Notes: generated from the letters alone by a model not told the origin. A stretch of 9,182 bases of DNA from an uncultured Caulobacterales bacterium (GCA_938007945.1 CALLME010000299.1:1-9182), one strand, 5' to 3'. Positions 1 through 7,788 are shown, counted from the stretch's first letter. A program made the numbers and translations.

Positions 1-1527
1 TGGATTGCCCATCACGCGCGCGCCACGCCGCAAAAACTGGCTATGGTCGAGTTGTCTGGCAACCGTCATTTCACTTACGCGCAGATGCATGAACGTGTCG
101 GCCAAGTCGCGGCGATGTTGAAAGCGAGAGGTATTAAAAAAGGCGATCGTGTTGGCTTTTTAATGCTCAATTCTTCCGACACGCTTGAGATTATTTTTGC
201 GTGCTGGCGCATTGGCGCGATTTGCCTTGCGGTAAATTTTCGCCTTACTCCGCCAGAGATTGGCTATATCTTAGAGAACTCAGAATGCGCGCTGATGATT
301 TACGATACGCCGTTCACACCTATCGCCGAAGCTTTGGGCGGCAAGACGCCTGTCAAAGAGTGGATGCATACAGACGGCATGGGCGGGGACAGCGATTATG
401 AGAGCGCGATTTCTGGCCTCACCCCCATCACGGAGTATGAGCCGCAGACGCTCGAGGACCAATGCCTGCTGATGTATAGCTCTGGCACGACGGGAACGCC
501 CAAAGGCGTTATCATCACTCACGGTATGATGTATTTCAGCGCAGCAGGCGGTAGCGGCCCAGGCGGAAATCACCGCGGCGCGGTCTCGCTCGCCAATATG
601 CCGCTCTTTCATATTGGCGGGCTTAATGTCTCTGGCACGCCCGCTATGTGGATTGGGGGCACGGCCGTCATCATGCGTATGTTTGATCCAGAAGCCACGC
701 TTGACGCAATTAATTCGCCAGAGCTTGGCATTACCTCGCTCTTTATGGTGCCCGCCGCTTATAACGCCTTGCGCGCCCATCCAAAATCAGAAGGCACAGA
801 TTTTTCGCGGATTACGACGGCGCTTTGCGGGGCGGAGACTGTGCCCGACGCGCTTGTGCATTACTGGATAGAGCGCGGGCTTTATATTCAAGAAGGCTAC
901 GGCATGACAGAAACGGCGGCGGCGGGCTGTATGCTTGCGAAGGAAGATATTCCCGCAAAAATCGGCTCAGCGGGGAAAGCGCTGATGCACTCTCAGATAA
1001 AAATCGTGGACGAGGCGGGCGCGGAATGTGCGCCCAATGTGCCGGGCGAAATCCTGTTTAAAGGCGCGTGTATCACGCCGGGCTATTGGCGTCGCCCTAA
1101 AGCGAACGCCGAGAGCTTTGTCGATGGCTGGTTTCGCTCTGGCGACATTGGCCGCAAAGACGAAGACGGCTTTATCTATATCGAAGACCGTATCAAGGAC
1201 ATGTATATTAGCGGCGGCGAGAACGTCTACCCCGCCGAGATTGAAAACCTGCTTTATCAAATGGACGCCATCGCCGAAGTCGCCGTCATCGGCGTGCCAG
1301 ATGCGCGCTTTGGCGAAACAGGGTGTGTTGTGGCGGTGACAAAACCAGACGCAACACTCACGCTTGACGACATCACGGCTCATGTCTGTGACAAGCTCGC
1401 GAAATTTAAATGCCCTAATCATCTTCATCTCATGGACGCTCTGCCGCGCAATGCGACGGGGAAGGTGCTGAAATTTGAGCTGCGTAAATCTGTGCCCGCC
1501 GCTTTGGGCCTGACGACTGAGAGCTGA
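1..1527 (+). CDS. Acyl-CoA synthetase (AMP-forming, FadD-like), 5' partial
   Basis: This enzyme probably activates a fatty or other carboxylic acid to its acyl-CoA through an acyl-adenylate, using ATP and CoA in the cytoplasm. The reading frame is open from base 1: the residues before the first ATG (position 43) read WIAHHARATPQKLAMVE, the conserved N-terminal start of this family, and that ATG has no Shine-Dalgarno. The true start therefore lies outside the window, probably by only 10-30 residues. Counting from base 1, 508 residues are visible. The ANL motifs appear in order: P-loop YSSGTTGTPKGV (159-170), YGMTE (300-304), GWFRSGDIG with the ribose-binding Asp (376-384), the hinge-region SGGENVYPAEIE (404-415) and NATGK with the catalytic Lys at 488. 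Overall it resembles FadD13-type and other medium/long-chain CoA ligases. The exact substrate cannot be read from sequence; aromatic or branched acids remain possible. It overlaps the next gene by one base, so the two are likely co-translated. Confidence 0.93.
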   Translation, partial: WIAHHARATPQKLAMVELSGNRHFTYAQMHERVGQVAAMLKARGIKKGDRVGFLMLNSSDTLEIIFACWRIGAICLAVNFRLTPPEIGYILENSECALMIYDTPFTPIAEALGGKTPVKEWMHTDGMGGDSDYESAISGLTPITEYEPQTLEDQCLLMYSSGTTGTPKGVIITHGMMYFSAAGGSGPGGNHRGAVSLANMPLFHIGGLNVSGTPAMWIGGTAVIMRMFDPEATLDAINSPELGITSLFMVPAAYNALRAHPKSEGTDFSRITTALCGAETVPDALVHYWIERGLYIQEGYGMTETAAAGCMLAKEDIPAKIGSAGKALMHSQIKIVDEAGAECAPNVPGEILFKGACITPGYWRRPKANAESFVDGWFRSGDIGRKDEDGFIYIEDRIKDMYISGGENVYPAEIENLLYQMDAIAEVAVIGVPDARFGETGCVVAVTKPDATLTLDDITAHVCDKLAKFKCPNHLHLMDALPRNATGKVLKFELRKSVPAALGLTTES

Positions 1528-3104
1528 TGGTGGACACGCTCACAGTTTCAGAACCGCTCTCAAAGACCGCGCGTCGCCGCATAAAGCGCTCACTGCTTGA
1601 GGCTTTCCTTGACGCCTGCAAAACTCACGGCGCAGACACCGAAATTGTCACCGATGGTGACGGCAAAGCCGTGAGTTATAGAACTCTTCGCCAAGCCGTC
1701 TTTGCGCTATCGGCCCCGCTATCCACCCATTGTGAGACAGATAAGACGGTTGGAATATTACTGCCTACGGGCGCAGGGGCCGTGATAGCGCTGCTGGCCA
1801 TACACGCGGCTGGGTGTGTGCCCGCCATGCTCAATTTCTCCGCGGGGGCTAAGACGCTGCAAATCGCCGCGCACACGGCGCCGCTTAAGACGATTGTGAC
1901 GGCGCGGAAATTTATCGAGCTTGCAGGGCTTGAGCGTCTCATCCGGGAGCTATCGCAAAACCTCGACATTATTTACCTCGAAGACCTTAAAGAGGAGATT
2001 GGCCTAGGTGGCAAACTGCGCGCTGTGCTGGGCCCCATTTTTCCAAAGCTGTTTTTGCCGCGCGTCTCGCCCGAAGATACAGGCGTTATCCTGTTCACCT
2101 CTGGCACAGAAGGCCATCCCAAAGGCGTGGTGCTGACTCATTCCAATATTCTCGCCAATATTGAGCAAATTGAGCAGCACGTCAAAATCGAACCGACCGA
2201 TATTTTCTTTAATCCCCTGCCGACCTTTCATTGTTACGGGCTGACTGCGGGAACGCTCTGGCCGATATTTACAGGACGCCGCGTTGTGTTGCACCCCTCC
2301 CCGCTACAAACTAAGACCATTGCGAAACGTATTTTTCAGACGCGCTCGACCGTCCTGTTTGCGACTGATACATTCTTGCAGCAATATATGCGCGCCAGTG
2401 CCGAAGGCGGTCTCAACTCGCTTCGTATTGCCGTTTGCGGCGCTGAACGTGTACGCGAAGAAACGCGTCATACGGCGCAGGAACGTTTCTCATTTGAAGT
2501 GCTAGAAGGTTACGGCGTGACTGAATGCGCGCCCGTTCTGGCGGCCAATCAACCTGGAGATATCCGCTCTGGTACGATTGGGAAAATGCTGCCCGGTATT
2601 GAAACCCGTCTTGAGCCTGTTGAGGGCCTCACAGATGCAGGCCGCCTCTGGGTACGCGGGCCAAATATTATGAAAGGCTATATTTCAGCCGATGACCCTG
2701 GTGAGTTAATGCCGCTTAAAGACGGCTGGCATGATACGGGCGATGTCGTATCCGTTGACGAGGACGGCTATTGGGTCATTAGAGGCCGCGTCAAACGCTT
2801 TGCCAAAATCGGCGGTGAAATGGTGTCGCTCACTGTGGTCGAAAACTGCGCTGCCGCAATATGGCCAGACCATATGCATGCCGCCGCTATTATACCTGAT
2901 CCGAAAAAAGGTGAACGCATCATCCTCGTCACAGATCACCCCGACCCCAAACGCGGCGAGCTTCTCGCCTGGGCTCAAAATCACGGCGTTCCAGAGATAT
3001 CTGTCCCAAAGAAGATTCTCTCTGTCGCCGCTGTGCCCGTACTTGGGACGGGAAAGTTAGACTATGTGTCGGTAACGAATTTGGCCAAAAACATCGCTGG
3101 GTAA
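1527..3104 (+). CDS. Stand-alone Aas-type acyl-[acyl-carrier-protein] synthetase
   Basis: A 525-residue ANL enzyme that resembles, along its whole length, the C-terminal half of E. coli Aas (2-acylglycerophosphoethanolamine acyltransferase / acyl-ACP synthetase). Shared stretches include PAMLNFSAG, IYLEDLK, LFTSGTEGHPKGVV (P-loop, 189-202), LEGYGVTECAPV (326-337), GWHDTGD (400-406), KRFAKIGGEMVS (423-434) and GTGKLDYV (507-514) with the catalytic-position Lys 510. The family adenylates a free fatty acid and loads it on ACP. In Aas this feeds re-acylation of lysophospholipid at the inner membrane. The N-terminal PlsC acyltransferase domain of full Aas is absent, and the ANL fold starts almost at residue 1, so an acyltransferase partner would have to come from another gene. 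The ATG shares its A with the TGA of the upstream synthetase (TGATG), which argues for translational coupling. No good Shine-Dalgarno is seen. Whether the acceptor is ACP or CoA is inferred from similarity only. Confidence 0.88.
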   Translation: MVDTLTVSEPLSKTARRRIKRSLLEAFLDACKTHGADTEIVTDGDGKAVSYRTLRQAVFALSAPLSTHCETDKTVGILLPTGAGAVIALLAIHAAGCVPAMLNFSAGAKTLQIAAHTAPLKTIVTARKFIELAGLERLIRELSQNLDIIYLEDLKEEIGLGGKLRAVLGPIFPKLFLPRVSPEDTGVILFTSGTEGHPKGVVLTHSNILANIEQIEQHVKIEPTDIFFNPLPTFHCYGLTAGTLWPIFTGRRVVLHPSPLQTKTIAKRIFQTRSTVLFATDTFLQQYMRASAEGGLNSLRIAVCGAERVREETRHTAQERFSFEVLEGYGVTECAPVLAANQPGDIRSGTIGKMLPGIETRLEPVEGLTDAGRLWVRGPNIMKGYISADDPGELMPLKDGWHDTGDVVSVDEDGYWVIRGRVKRFAKIGGEMVSLTVVENCAAAIWPDHMHAAAIIPDPKKGERIILVTDHPDPKRGELLAWAQNHGVPEISVPKKILSVAAVPVLGTGKLDYVSVTNLAKNIAG

Positions 3105-3162
3105 CCCATTTCAGGGCCCATGCATTTAATCCTTGCCTTGTAAATTTAAGACATCAAAATTG

Positions 3163-3178
3163 CTTACAAACACGTAAG
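3163..3178. repeat. Inverted repeat CTTAC-N6-GTAAG
   Basis: Perfect 5-bp arms around AAACAC. It lies between the candidate -35 and -10 elements ahead of the permease, where a repressor would act, or it could form a small RNA hairpin if transcribed. A second dyad of the same geometry follows at 3187-3202. Confidence 0.45.
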
Positions 3179-3186
3179 ATAGCTAT

Positions 3187-3202
3187 GCTGCAAATACGCA
3201 GC
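3187..3202. repeat. Inverted repeat GCTGC-N6-GCAGC
   Basis: Perfect 5-bp arms around AAATAC, overlapping the candidate -10 and lying upstream of the permease Shine-Dalgarno. Its spacer differs by one base from that of the dyad at 3163-3178 (AAACAC), while the arms differ but remain self-complementary. The centres are 24 bp apart. Confidence 0.45.
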
Positions 3203-3213
3203 CTGAGTACTCT

Positions 3214-3220
3214 GAGGGGG
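3214..3220 (+). promoter_or_regulatory. Ribosome binding site of the permease
   Basis: GAGGGGG ends 5 nt before the ATG at 3226, which supports that start. The 8-bp palindrome GAGTACTC (3205-3212) sits directly upstream of it. Confidence 0.7.
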
Positions 3221-3225
3221 ACATC

Positions 3226-5337
3226 ATGTCTGAAACAAAATCGCTTAAGAAAAATCTGACCCTGTTTGATGTCTATGCGATGTCTACAGGCGCAATGTTT
3301 AGCTCTGGGCTGTTTCTGCTACCTGGTATTGCTGCGTCCTATACGGGTAATTCGGTTTGGGTCGCCTATCTTCTGGCGGGATTTTTGATCTTACCAGCTA
3401 TGTATTGCATGGCTGAGTTGTCAACGGCCATGCCAAAAGCGGGCGGCACATATTATTTTCTGGACCGTGCCATGGGCCCGCTCATGGGCACAATTGGTGG
3501 GCTCGGATCTTGGATAGCCGTCGTCTTTAAGAGCGCATTTGCCTTGGTAGGTATGGGCGCTTATTTGGGTCTTTATCTTGATCTGCCCTTTACTATTACA
3601 GCCATTTTACTGACCGTTGCCTTTGGACTAATCAATATATTCGGAGCGAAAGAGACGACATTGCTACAGCGAGTTCTTGTGACAACCCTTGTTGTAATCC
3701 TAATTGCATTCGTCATTTTTGGCCTACGTGAAACGGGCATCGTTAATGCGTTTGAACCTTCTGACGGTTATGGCAACTTCTTTAAATCAGGGCTCGTCGG
3801 GTTTGTGTCCACTATCGGACTGGTTTTCGTCTCCTATGCAGGTTTGACAAAAGTGGCGAGTGTTGCAGAAGAGGTTGAAAACCCTGATCGCAATATTCCG
3901 CTAGGTATGACCTTGTCCCTGATTACGGCCACAGTCATCTACACGCTGGGCACGATGGTCCTTATAAAGGTTTTAGAACCTGAAGCCCTTTATAGCAGTT
4001 TGACACCGATCGCTGATGCTGGGCGAGAATTTTTGGGATGGATGCCTTTTGATTTAGGTGTCATTTTAATTGTCGTCGCCGCGATTGCAGCATTTGCCTC
4101 CACGGGTAATGCAGGCATTATGTCAGCCTCACGTTATCCTTATGCTATGGCCAAAGATAAACTTGTGCCTGCGCGCCTCAGCCAAATCGGAAAGTACGGT
4201 ACGCCGACTATCGCAATTATTGTAACCGTATTTGCAATGATTTTGGTCTTAATTCTGTTTGATGTCGCATCTGTTGCCAAGCTGGCCAGCGCGTTTCAAT
4301 TGTTGTTGTTCGGCCTCGTTTGTGTGGCTGTCATTGTGATGCGTGAGTCTAAAATTCCGACTTATAAGCCAGGTTATAAAGCCCCCCTATATCCATGGCT
4401 GCAAATTACAGGTATTTTGATTTCTTTTTGGCTGATAATTGAGATGGGGATACTGGCTATTGCGTTTACAGGCATGGTCACCATTGGCTGTGTCCTTTGG
4501 TATCAATTCTATGCCTCAGGAAATTTACAGCGGCGCGGCGCAATCTTTCACATTCATCAACGTCTCGGACAGCAACGCTATGAAGGTCTGGAACGTGAAT
4601 TAATGACGATTATTCATGATCGTACTCAGGCTGAAAACCTATCATATGAAGCCGTGATTGCTCGATCAGTAATGATGGATTTCCGATACGGTATATATGA
4701 TCTGACCCATATTCAGGACATTATCAAAGAACAAGGTGCGAAACGTTATGGCATAGATGCAGCGACGATTGAGGACGCCCTTTCTGAAGATAGCCTGCAT
4801 CTTCACGCTATTAGTGAGAACGTACATATTAGCTACTGTACCCATAAAGATGTAGATGAGCCAGAATTATTTGTCTTGCGCTTCGGCCCACAGGCGAAAC
4901 TCAATATAGACTCTGCTGTTCAGGCACATACTTTAATGTTCTTGATTGTACCGCCTAAGCCTGTGGGTCTTGACTTACGATTGGCAGGTCACCTTGCTGA
5001 AGTTGTTCAAAGCGAACATTTTGAAACACGTTGGCTATCGAGTGATACGGAACGCGATATGAACGAAGTTCTTATGCGCGACGACCACTTCCTGCACGGG
5101 CCTGTGTCGCAATTCCCTAGCCTTTACAATCAAGCAGGTCGAAAGATTGCAGATGTTAAACTACCTGCATCATGTTTGATTGCCATGATTGAGCGCGACG
5201 GTAGCATCATAGTGGCGACGCCTGATATTGAGCTTCTCGCAACTGATGAAGTTGCAATCATCGGTGAGCCTGTTGATCTACAAGACCTCCGGGCGGCTCA
5301 CAACGTCACTCGCGGAGCGCAAGACGATAAAGTTTAA
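3226..5337 (+). CDS. APC-family amino acid permease with EIIA-like and RCK_C tail domains
   Basis: A 703-residue inner-membrane transporter. Residues 1-430 form about 12 hydrophobic segments of the amino acid-polyamine-organocation type. The TM1 substrate-binding motif reads GAMFSSGLFLLPG (22-34), and the signature after TM6 is SYAGLTKVASVAEEVENP (203-220). From R436 the chain is soluble. A linker (RRGAIFHIHQRLGQQRYEGLERE) leads to residues about 470-617, which read like a PTS EIIA type-2 fold: a His-containing segment HISYCTH (534-540) where EIIA has its IPH active site, then EPELFVLRF and an amphipathic stretch. Residues about 635-688 match RCK_C/TrkA-C (ADVKLPASCLIAMIERDGSI, ATPDIELLATDEVAIIGEP), a small-ligand-binding regulatory domain. 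I infer an amino acid/H+ symporter or exchanger whose activity is gated by cytoplasmic signals; the transported amino acid is unknown. Pro of the EIIA active-site motif is missing, so phosphorylation is uncertain. The gene appears more AT-rich than its neighbours. Confidence 0.9.
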   Translation: MSETKSLKKNLTLFDVYAMSTGAMFSSGLFLLPGIAASYTGNSVWVAYLLAGFLILPAMYCMAELSTAMPKAGGTYYFLDRAMGPLMGTIGGLGSWIAVVFKSAFALVGMGAYLGLYLDLPFTITAILLTVAFGLINIFGAKETTLLQRVLVTTLVVILIAFVIFGLRETGIVNAFEPSDGYGNFFKSGLVGFVSTIGLVFVSYAGLTKVASVAEEVENPDRNIPLGMTLSLITATVIYTLGTMVLIKVLEPEALYSSLTPIADAGREFLGWMPFDLGVILIVVAAIAAFASTGNAGIMSASRYPYAMAKDKLVPARLSQIGKYGTPTIAIIVTVFAMILVLILFDVASVAKLASAFQLLLFGLVCVAVIVMRESKIPTYKPGYKAPLYPWLQITGILISFWLIIEMGILAIAFTGMVTIGCVLWYQFYASGNLQRRGAIFHIHQRLGQQRYEGLERELMTIIHDRTQAENLSYEAVIARSVMMDFRYGIYDLTHIQDIIKEQGAKRYGIDAATIEDALSEDSLHLHAISENVHISYCTHKDVDEPELFVLRFGPQAKLNIDSAVQAHTLMFLIVPPKPVGLDLRLAGHLAEVVQSEHFETRWLSSDTERDMNEVLMRDDHFLHGPVSQFPSLYNQAGRKIADVKLPASCLIAMIERDGSIIVATPDIELLATDEVAIIGEPVDLQDLRAAHNVTRGAQDDKV

Positions 5338-5442
5338 AGGTGTTCAGGACGTTCGCAGACTTTCACCGCCCCACACTATACCTTGCGGCCTCGCGCGTGC
5401 GCTATTACACTGCTGCAAAATTACGCCCATAAATGAGGCCAT

Positions 5443-5449
5443 AAGGAGG
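5443..5449 (+). promoter_or_regulatory. Perfect Shine-Dalgarno of the prolyl oligopeptidase
   Basis: AAGGAGG is fully complementary to the 16S anti-SD core and lies 5 nt before the ATG at 5455. It fixes that start and suggests strong translation. The preceding 105 bp (from 5338) show no convincing promoter or terminator, so read-through from the permease gene is possible. Confidence 0.85.
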
Positions 5450-5454
5450 ACTGC

Positions 5455-7695
5455 ATGACACCGTCTCTGTTTAAAAAATTTCTTGCGCTTGGTACGGCAC
5501 TGACGCTCAGTTGGGCGGGTCTTACGGCTTGTTCAGAAACAAATACCGAGAGGAAGGAACGCGCAACGGGCATGGTTGAAGCGTCCAAGGACAAAGCCAG
5601 TGCCACACTAGGACAAACTAAAGTGAATTATAAAACAATAAACTACACGACGCCTGGCCAAACGAATGATGATCATCTTTACCTCGAAGACGTTCTCGGT
5701 GAGAAAGCTCTTTCTGAAGTCGAAGGGTGGAATGCCCGCACGCTTGAGCGGCTGACCTCTGATCCGCGCTTTGCGAAGATGCAGGCGGACGCGCTCGAAA
5801 TTCTCAATAGTAAAGACAAGATTCCTTATGTGTCTTACCGCGGGGGAGAGGTGCATAATTTCTGGCAGGACGAAACCCATGTGCGCGGCGTGTGGCGTAA
5901 GTCAACGCTTGAGAGCTATCTGTCGGATGACACAAAATGGGAAACTGTGCTCGACTTTGACAAGCTCGCCAAAGACGAGGGCAAGAACTGGGTCTATAAA
6001 GGAAATAGCTGCCTGTCGCCTGACTACGAATTATGCATCGTCAACCTGTCGGACGGCGGCAAAGACGCGGTTGTGCGTCGCGAGTTTAATACAAAGACCA
6101 AACAATTCGTCAAAGACGGGTTCGTGACGGAAGAGTCCAAAGGCACAATGTCTTGGCTTGACGAAGACCACGTCGTCGTCGGCGTGGATTACGGCGAAGG
6201 CACGATGACCGATTCGGGCTATCCGATGTTGGCGAAACTTTGGAAACGCGGTACGCCTCTATCTGAGGCTGTTGAGATTGGTCGTGGCGAGAAAGCTGAT
6301 GTCGGCTATTGGGCGGGCACGTTCGAGCTTGATGATGGGTCGCGCGAGATTATGAATGCGCGCAGCATGACGTTTTATACCTCGCGCTATGATTGGGTCC
6401 CTATGAAAGACGGCAAGCTACAAGCGCCCGTCTCACTGCCTATTCCTGAGAAAGTGAATATGTACGGCGCGTTTAAAGACCAAGTCCTGCTCCAACTTAA
6501 TGAAGATTGGCGCGGCTATAAAACAGGTGACCTTGTCAGCTTTGATATTCATGATTTTATGAAGGACGGCACGATTGAAAATATCGCCCTCGTCTATAGT
6601 CCTGACGCAAAATCATCACTTAATAATGTTGGCGGTACAAAATCAAAACTGCTGCTGTCTATCTCAAAAGACGTGACCAGCGCGGCTTACGCATTTGATT
6701 TCAAAGACGGTAAATGGAGTTCGGAAAAGTTGGACTTCCCAGCTAATGGCACAGTGTCGATTGGCGCGACAAATGACAAGGAAGATGTCGCTTTTATCAA
6801 TTCAGAAAGCTTCCTAAGCCCTGATACGCTATGGACTTATAACACAGCAACAGACACAAAAACGAAAGCTAAGAGCCTGCCAAGTTGGTTTGATGCAAGC
6901 TCTATGGTCTCTGAGCAGTTCTTCACGACCAGCACAGATGGCACGAAGGTTCCCTATTTTGTCGTGCGCGGGAAAGACGTCAAAATGGACGGCACAAACC
7001 CGACGCTGCTTTACGGCTATGGTGGGTTTGAAATCTCTCTTAACCCGAGCTATTCTGCCACGCGTGGCAAGCTGTGGTTAGAGAACGGCGGCGTTTATGT
7101 GCTTGCCAATATCAGGGGCGGCGGTGAATATGGTCCGAAATGGCACCAAGCAGGGCTTAAAACAGAGCGTCAAAAAATCTATGACGACTTTATCTCTGTC
7201 GCTGAAGACTTGATTGACAAAGGGGTCACCAGCCCGAAACATCTCGGCATTGAAGGCGGCTCTAATGGCGGGCTGTTAATGGGCGTGATGTTCACGCAAA
7301 GACCAGATTTATTTAATGCCGTCGTCTGCGCCGTACCGCTGCTGGATATGATGCGCTTTCATACACTTCTGGCGGGCGCGTCATGGATGGGCGAATACGG
7401 CAATCCTGAGGACCCTGTCGAAGGGGCTTTCTTGCGCAAGATCTCACCTTATCACAATGTCGACCCCAATGCGGATTATCCCGAAGTGTTTTTTGTGACC
7501 TCTACTAAGGATGACCGCGTCCATCCTGGTCATGCGCGCAAAATGGCCAAACGCATGGAAGACCAAGGCCATGACTTCCTTTATTATGAAAACATAGACG
7601 GCGGTCACTCGGCGGCAGCCAACCTCAAAGAAACGGCCAAGCGCCTCGCTTTGCAGCATACTTACCTCATGCAGAAGTTGGTTGACGGGGAATAA
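5455..7695 (+). CDS. Prolyl oligopeptidase family serine peptidase (S9A), lipoprotein
   Basis: A 746-residue peptidase predicted to cut short peptides after proline. The N-terminus is a lipoprotein signal peptide: MTPSLFKKF, a hydrophobic core, then lipobox LTAC with Cys26. Ser at +2 would fit outer-membrane sorting under the E. coli rule. A polar linker (27-60) precedes the S9A propeller domain, which opens near YLEDVLGEKALSEVEGWN and runs to about 480. The C-terminal alpha/beta hydrolase has LYGYGGFEI (519-527; Tyr522 matches the oxyanion-site Tyr of pig POP), the nucleophile elbow GGSNGG with Ser603, GASWMGEYG where Trp644 matches the proline-stacking Trp of POP, KDDRVHP with Asp686 and Arg688, and DGGHSA with His718. 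The triad and S1 residues are intact, so it should be active. Classic POPs are cytosolic; this one appears to be exported and membrane-anchored. It may supply amino acids to the permease encoded upstream. An intrinsic terminator follows. Confidence 0.95.
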   Translation: MTPSLFKKFLALGTALTLSWAGLTACSETNTERKERATGMVEASKDKASATLGQTKVNYKTINYTTPGQTNDDHLYLEDVLGEKALSEVEGWNARTLERLTSDPRFAKMQADALEILNSKDKIPYVSYRGGEVHNFWQDETHVRGVWRKSTLESYLSDDTKWETVLDFDKLAKDEGKNWVYKGNSCLSPDYELCIVNLSDGGKDAVVRREFNTKTKQFVKDGFVTEESKGTMSWLDEDHVVVGVDYGEGTMTDSGYPMLAKLWKRGTPLSEAVEIGRGEKADVGYWAGTFELDDGSREIMNARSMTFYTSRYDWVPMKDGKLQAPVSLPIPEKVNMYGAFKDQVLLQLNEDWRGYKTGDLVSFDIHDFMKDGTIENIALVYSPDAKSSLNNVGGTKSKLLLSISKDVTSAAYAFDFKDGKWSSEKLDFPANGTVSIGATNDKEDVAFINSESFLSPDTLWTYNTATDTKTKAKSLPSWFDASSMVSEQFFTTSTDGTKVPYFVVRGKDVKMDGTNPTLLYGYGGFEISLNPSYSATRGKLWLENGGVYVLANIRGGGEYGPKWHQAGLKTERQKIYDDFISVAEDLIDKGVTSPKHLGIEGGSNGGLLMGVMFTQRPDLFNAVVCAVPLLDMMRFHTLLAGASWMGEYGNPEDPVEGAFLRKISPYHNVDPNADYPEVFFVTSTKDDRVHPGHARKMAKRMEDQGHDFLYYENIDGGHSAAANLKETAKRLALQHTYLMQKLVDGE

Positions 7696-7722
7696 GGGCC
7701 TCAACATTTTAAACTAAATGAA

Positions 7723-7749
7723 GCTCGCGCATTGCGCGGGCCTTTTTTT
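7723..7749 (+). terminator. Rho-independent terminator after the peptidase
   Basis: GCTCGCGC (7723-7730), a 3-nt loop ATT, and GCGCGGGC (7734-7741) form an 8-bp GC-rich stem with one G-U pair, followed one base later by seven T residues (7743-7749). It sits 27 nt past the peptidase stop codon and separates this gene from the symporter unit. Confidence 0.9.
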
Positions 7750-7782
7750 CGCGCCATGTTAGAGACATAAAACAAAAACATT

Positions 7783-7788
7783 GGGGAC
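7783..7788 (+). promoter_or_regulatory. Ribosome binding site that decides the symporter start
   Basis: GGGGAC lies 4 nt before the ATG at 7793, in the same arrangement as the GGGGGAC ahead of the permease ATG at 3226. The in-frame TTG at 7781 would place this Shine-Dalgarno inside the coding sequence, so ATG 7793 is preferred. Confidence 0.7.

Larger units (their letters stand above)
3105..3225 (+). promoter_or_regulatory. Intergenic control region ahead of the permease
   Basis: This 121-bp AT-rich gap separates the synthetase pair from the permease and probably holds the permease promoter. A weak sigma70-like pair is TTGCTT (3160-3165) and TATGCT (3184-3189) with an 18-bp spacer. TAAGAT (3175-3180) is an alternative -10 without a convincing -35. 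The region is rich in short dyads: TTGTAA (3138-3143) with TTACAA (3164-3169), CTTAC-N6-GTAAG (3163-3178), GCTGC-N6-GCAGC (3187-3202) and the palindrome GAGTACTC (3205-3212). Some of these may be operator sites. I see no intrinsic terminator for the upstream gene pair here. The promoter call is weak; that the region is regulatory is an inference from its position. Confidence 0.35.

Noticed and set aside
43..45. ATG at 43 as the start of the first synthetase
   Set aside because: Family-conserved sequence continues in frame back to base 1, and there is no ribosome binding site before 43; the gene is truncated by the window edge.
280..780. Open frame on the - strand, 166 codons, antisense to the first synthetase
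   Set aside because: It lies wholly inside a well-supported gene with intact ANL motifs, has no Shine-Dalgarno, and its translation is rich in Arg, His and Cys with no recognisable domain, typical of an antisense shadow.
967..1428. Open frame on the - strand, 153 codons
   Set aside because: Antisense to the conserved C-terminal domain of the first synthetase; no motif and no initiation signal.
3098..3127. Possible terminator after the Aas-like gene (TGGGTAACCCA, GGGCCC)
   Set aside because: The inverted repeat has a one-base loop, the second element is a bare 6-bp palindrome, and no T-run follows.
5338..5442. Possible promoter before the peptidase (TATACC at 5377, TATTAC at 5403)
   Set aside because: Neither has a -35 hexamer of acceptable quality at 16-18 bp, so I do not call a promoter although one may exist.
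7750..7782. Possible promoter before the symporter
   Set aside because: Only poor hexamers (for example TTGCGC at 7732 with CATGTT at 7755), overlapping the terminator; not better than chance.
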